A DNA stretch of 9,347 bases. Source: Planctomycetota bacterium (GTDB lineage: Bacteria; Planctomycetota; Phycisphaerae; WQYP01). Where the stretch lies: NCBI GenBank assembly GCA_021828925.1, contig JAJZCT010000088.1, positions 1 to 9,347 of the forward strand. The letters run 5' to 3'. Made by a program: the position numbers and the translations under genes. Under the pieces are notes generated by a model that did no database searches, had not been told where the DNA came from, and saw nothing but the letters and a program-made list of their open reading frames with translations. Shown in pieces: positions 6,582 to 9,347 of the stretch (within the stretch, counting starts at the first letter, position 1; each line of letters starts with the position of its first letter).

Positions 6582-8909
6582 TTACCGTTGCGCCTGCAGA
6601 TAGGCCGCCACTATCCGGATATATTCATAGCTCACCGTTTCATTAAGGGCCACAAAAACGGGCCTCAAGCGATCGGCACCATGTTCGCCAATGGCTTGCT
6701 CGATGCGACGGAAGGTGGCCTGCGGCACCCATGCGGTAACCGAGGCGGGCTTTTCAAGCACGATATATTCCGCCAGATAATCCGCAACGGTTTTTTCCGC
6801 CCGGTCCAGTTCATCGGCAACCTGTTTGAGCGATCGGCCCAGTTTAAATAACTCAAACGCCTTTTGCTTGGCGGCGTTGGGCCGACTGCTGACTGCCGGT
6901 CTGACCGGAGGCGGGGAACCATCTCCGGGCACATCGGTCGCAATATTGTGAATGAGGCAGTAGTCCGCAATAACCGGCAGAATCCGGTCCGCAAGCGATT
7001 TGATTTTTGCTTCTCCGATACCGTAAATCAGCCGCAGAGCAACCCGTGTGGTGGGACGCACCCGGGCTAATTCCCGCAGGGTGGCGTCAGAAAATATCAC
7101 ATACGGTGCCACGCCGCGCTGGGCGGCAATGTCGCGCCGCAGCACACGCAGTGCATCAAACAACCCGTGATCCACTCCCTGCCAGGAAATTTCCCTGGCC
7201 TGGGTTTTACCGGATTGTTCGGTTGATTTCTGAACCAGTTGAATCAGCCGCACCGCATGCCGTCCCTTCATGACTTCCACCGAGGCATGATTTAATCTGA
7301 GAATCGGCGCGCTGCGGCCCTGCGGCAAAATCAGATTTTCCTGCACCAGCACGCCCTGTCCGACCAGTTGATACACAAAATTTCTCAGATCCGCCTTGGA
7401 ATGGTTCTTCAGCAGGCCATGCACAGAAAGTTGATCATGTTTGAGTTGCCGGATTTTCTCCGTGTTTTCCCCCCGCAGTACCGACAGAATATGTCCCACG
7501 CCAAAGCGCTGATCGGTGCGGGCAACCGCTGAAAGTATTTTTTGTGCGATCACCAGCGCATCGGCCACCGGTTCGGTATCGCCCAGACAATGATCGCACG
7601 CCTGGCAGTTGCATTCGCCTTCGGATTGTGAATCCAGTATCGGCGGCACATAACGCTGACCAAAATATTCCACCAGCGCCTTATGCCGGCATACCGCACC
7701 GCGCGCAAAGCGATCCAGATCATCAAGGTGGCGCAGGGCCGTGGGAACATAATCCGGGCTTACCGGTGTGCCGGAAAGTGATGCCTCCGCCGCCGAATGT
7801 TCAATCAGTGATTTCCAGGTCATAACATCCTGGCCGGAATAAAGCAGCACGCATTCCGCCTCCAGTCCATCCCGGCCGGCACGCCCGGTCTCCTGCTGAT
7901 ACGCCTCAATGGATTTGGGCATTCCGGTGTGCAGCACAAACCGGATATTCGAGCGGTCAATGCCCATGCCAAAAGCAATCGTCGCCACGATCAGATCACA
8001 TTCTTCCCGGGCAAATGCTTCCTGCACTTTCCGGCGGATTTCCGGTGTCATGCCGGCGTGATATCCCAGGGCCTTCGGACCGCCGCCCTTATGCCGCGCA
8101 TTTAATGCGGCGACCGTATCATCAACATCCCGGCGACGTAAACAATAAATGATGCCCGCCTCATCTTTATGCCGGTCCAGCACTTCCTGAACCTGCCCCA
8201 TCATGTCTTTCCGCGGCAGCACGCGGTAAATCAGATTGGGCCGGTCAAAATTTCCCACCAGCCGCACCGGGTTATCAAGTTGTAACTGCTGGGCAATATC
8301 GGCCCGCACGGGTTCAGTCGCGGTGGCGGTAAAGGCGTGAATCGAGCAGCCGGGAAACAATGATTTAAGATTGGAAAGCCGCCGATATTCCGGACGAAAA
8401 TCATGCCCCCAGTGGCTGACACAATGCGCTTCGTCAATGGCAAATGTTTGCACGCCCGAATCCCGCAGCAATTGTACAAACGCCCCGCCATCGGATGATC
8501 CACCGCCGTTTTGCTGCGCCAAGAGTTTTTCCGGCGACACAAACAGCATGTCCAATTGGCCGTTGCGCAACTGTGCCGCCGTTTGCCGGCGCTGTTCGGC
8601 ATTCATCGATGAATCCATCTGCGCCGCCGCCACCCCCACCGTGCGCAGCGAATCCACCTGATCCTTCATCAGCGCGATCAGAGGTGACACCACCACCGTT
8701 GGTCCGTGACCACATCGCGCCAGATGAATCGCGGGGGCTTGATAACACAATGATTTGCCTCCGCCCGTGGGCATAACCACAACCGAATCGCGCCGGGCCA
8801 GCACCGCTTCCATGGCCTGCTGCTGCAGCGGACGCAACTGGCGGTATCCCCAAAGCTCGGCAATGAGAGCCAGCAAATCCGGAAGTGAAACGGCAGCGGT
8901 ATCAGGCAT
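6582..8909 (-). CDS. recQ: ATP-dependent DNA helicase RecQ
   Basis: RecQ unwinds DNA 3' to 5' during recombination and repair of stalled forks. Positions count from ATG 8909 (775 residues). Walker A TGGGKS is at 48-53, DEAH at 159-162, the RecQ aromatic loop SHWGHDFRPEY at 165-175, and motif VI QQETGRAGRDG at 338-348. A zinc domain follows, with Cys407, 435, 438 and 441, then a winged-helix RQC domain (about 442-550) and one HRDC domain (about 580-655). The C-terminal ~95 residues resemble the helix-turn-helix tail of some longer RecQ proteins; E. coli RecQ lacks it at about 609 residues. The first zinc Cys is 27 residues from the next, against 16 in E. coli, because of an acidic insert. Two ATGs compete. 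The one at 8918 abuts AGAGGG (8924-8919) with no spacer, whereas 8909 sits 9 nt from it, so 8909 is preferred. Confidence 0.96.
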   Translation of the reverse strand: MPDTAAVSLPDLLALIAELWGYRQLRPLQQQAMEAVLARRDSVVVMPTGGGKSLCYQAPAIHLARCGHGPTVVVSPLIALMKDQVDSLRTVGVAAAQMDSSMNAEQRRQTAAQLRNGQLDMLFVSPEKLLAQQNGGGSSDGGAFVQLLRDSGVQTFAIDEAHCVSHWGHDFRPEYRRLSNLKSLFPGCSIHAFTATATEPVRADIAQQLQLDNPVRLVGNFDRPNLIYRVLPRKDMMGQVQEVLDRHKDEAGIIYCLRRRDVDDTVAALNARHKGGGPKALGYHAGMTPEIRRKVQEAFAREECDLIVATIAFGMGIDRSNIRFVLHTGMPKSIEAYQQETGRAGRDGLEAECVLLYSGQDVMTWKSLIEHSAAEASLSGTPVSPDYVPTALRHLDDLDRFARGAVCRHKALVEYFGQRYVPPILDSQSEGECNCQACDHCLGDTEPVADALVIAQKILSAVARTDQRFGVGHILSVLRGENTEKIRQLKHDQLSVHGLLKNHSKADLRNFVYQLVGQGVLVQENLILPQGRSAPILRLNHASVEVMKGRHAVRLIQLVQKSTEQSGKTQAREISWQGVDHGLFDALRVLRRDIAAQRGVAPYVIFSDATLRELARVRPTTRVALRLIYGIGEAKIKSLADRILPVIADYCLIHNIATDVPGDGSPPPVRPAVSSRPNAAKQKAFELFKLGRSLKQVADELDRAEKTVADYLAEYIVLEKPASVTAWVPQATFRRIEQAIGEHGADRLRPVFVALNETVSYEYIRIVAAYLQAQR

Positions 8910-9027
8910 CTTCGGCATCCCTCTAAATCGGAAATGTTACCGCCGGAGCAACGCCAACGCCAGATGTACCCGGCGGCCGGTAGCTGCCGTGATGAGTCGG
9001 ATTGGATTTTGGGCGTGATGGAGCGGA

Positions 9028-9042
9028 CCGCGGTTGCCGCGG
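9028..9042. repeat. CCGCGG-TTG-CCGCGG palindrome
   Basis: Two copies of the self-complementary hexamer CCGCGG are separated by TTG, making a 6-bp stem with a 3-nt loop. It is one of several similar 5-8 bp stems with triloops in this intergenic region. Confidence 0.45.
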
Positions 9043-9052
9043 ATGGCCCAGC

Positions 9053-9065
9053 GCGGCGAAGCCGC
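9053..9065. repeat. GCGGC-GAA-GCCGC hairpin
   Basis: A perfect 5-bp stem encloses a GAA triloop. It lies 10 bp after the previous palindrome and 6 bp before the outer arm of the next, so three stems follow in close succession. Confidence 0.45.
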
Positions 9066-9070
9066 AACCA

Positions 9071-9109
9071 GACATCACATAGCCGCCGGCTCTGCCGGCG
9101 GTAAATGTC
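9071..9109. repeat. Nested REP-like palindrome, right copy
   Basis: The inner stem CCGCCGGC (9083-9090) / GCCGGCGG (9094-9101) is a perfect 8-bp stem with a TCT loop. An outer stem GACAT (9071-9075) / ATGTC (9105-9109) can close around it. The core from 9079 is nearly the same as the one at 64-86, including the flanking ATA. This is the strongest hairpin in the window. With no U-tract on either side, a repetitive extragenic palindrome fits better than a terminator. Confidence 0.6.
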
Positions 9110-9145
9110 CGTCAAAAGCGCGGTGTGCCGAGCCGGTAATCCTTC

Positions 9146-9243
9146 GCAGATCGTGACGGATTTGACAGATTGTGGCACGGATACGGGAACGATTTGTGAA
9201 AGCGCATGCTTCGCATGTTAGCCGTTAAATCCGTGTAATCAGT
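9146..9243. repeat. Cluster of degenerate ATCNGT hexamers in two orientations
   Basis: On the plus strand ACNGAT-like hexamers start at 9146 (GCAGAT), 9156, 9165, 9177 and 9188 (AACGAT), spaced 9-12 bp. Two hexamers of opposite sense, ATCCGT (9229) and ATCAGT (9238), follow 9 bp apart. Between the two groups lies a hairpin, CATGC-TTC-GCATG (9205-9217). CACGGAT (9176-9182) and ATCCGTG (9229-9235) form an exact 7-bp inverted pair across it. I recall similar loosely periodic ATCCGTGTAATC-type text from intergenic DNA of environmental bacteria, but cannot verify that here. Confidence 0.45.
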
Positions 9244-9347
9244 GGTGATGCCAGTTGGCCCCCTGGCGGTGCAAATTGCATTGCAAGAATGGGATCCTCG
9301 GTGCCGCCGCCTGCGAATGCCATCAGCGGATCGTCGCGGCCCATACG
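9225..9347 (-). CDS. Possible C-terminal fragment of an unidentified gene at the right edge
   Basis: A minus-strand frame is open from the window edge to a TAA at 9227-9225, giving 40 residues that include MGRDDPLMAFAGGG and end in SPLITRI. I do not recognise the sequence. Its last codons lie in the ATCNGT repeat text, and a plus-strand frame from ATG 9248 is also open to the edge without a ribosome-binding site. It may therefore be a chance opening. A start, if any, lies outside the window. Confidence 0.2.
   Translation of the reverse strand, partial: RMGRDDPLMAFAGGGTEDPILAMQFAPPGGQLASPLITRI

Larger units (their letters stand above)
8937..9104. repeat. 10-bp inverted repeats bounding a 168-bp segment
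   Basis: TTACCGCCGG (8937-8946) and CCGGCGGTAA (9095-9104) are exact reverse complements 148 bp apart. The left copy also pairs locally with CCGGCGG at 8970-8976. The right copy is half of the strong hairpin at 9083-9101. This could mark a small non-coding element or just two members of one repeat family in opposite orientation. No flanking target duplication is evident. Confidence 0.4.
8919..9347. other. Repeat-rich region upstream of recQ
   Basis: This ~430-bp stretch shows no gene I can support with confidence. It holds a series of compact palindromes (8937-9109), a cluster of degenerate ATCNGT hexamers in both orientations (9146-9243), and one open frame running off the right edge. No strong promoter for recQ stands out; TAACAT on the minus strand about 30 bp before ATG 8909 is a weak -10 candidate and lies inside a repeat. 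The palindrome density is much higher than in the coding parts of the window. Confidence 0.6.

Noticed and set aside
8960..9200. Minus-strand open frame running from about 9178 into recQ
   Set aside because: It is in a different frame from recQ, crosses the palindromes and repeats, and its translation has no protein-like pattern.
1..9347. A defence system, CRISPR array, prophage or transposon
   Set aside because: RecQ helicases can occur in defence loci, but this one has the ordinary housekeeping architecture and no nuclease, methylase, integrase or effector partner. No array of direct repeats with spacers is present.

Overview
The window is a GC-rich bacterial chromosomal segment with five complete genes and no RNA genes, CRISPR array, transposase or phage genes that I can see. 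Nothing in it diagnoses a phylum. An NAD-type Gfo/Idh/MocA oxidoreductase with an 'RRRGIPNWGVF…GGGPMIDIGVH' core, a large acyl-CoA ligase/acetyltransferase fusion and GC-rich intergenic palindromes are all common in Planctomycetota and related PVC bacteria. I offer that only as a weak guess.

Layout, left to right. Bases 1-169 are a leader rich in inverted repeats. A small beta-carbonic anhydrase (170-718, +) follows, then, after 151 bp, the E2 subunit of a pyruvate-dehydrogenase-type complex (870-2165, +). A 332-bp gap carries a plausible promoter and leads to a Gfo/Idh/MocA-family oxidoreductase (2498-3607, +). Facing it across 53 bp is a very large minus-strand gene (6411-3661). It encodes an ADP-forming acyl-CoA synthetase (alpha and beta parts fused) with a C-terminal GNAT acetyltransferase domain. 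Further right, also on the minus strand, is recQ (about 8909-6582). The last ~430 bp is a repeat-rich intergenic region, with an open frame of doubtful status at the right edge.

Functional links are modest. E2 makes acetyl-CoA. The ligase/GNAT fusion could interconvert acyl-CoA and free acid with ATP, or use acetyl-CoA to acetylate proteins. Carbonic anhydrase interconverts CO2 and bicarbonate next to a decarboxylating complex. These genes lie on opposite strands with separate ribosome-binding sites, so a shared pathway is inference. RecQ and the oxidoreductase look independent.

Three start codons are probably downstream of the longest open frame: the oxidoreductase (ATG 2498), the ligase (GTG 6411) and recQ (ATG 8909). 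Each is chosen because a Shine-Dalgarno sequence lies at the right distance. I found no clear new biological system. The least explained material is the family of GC-rich palindromes near both ends and a cluster of degenerate ATCNGT hexamers near 9146-9243.
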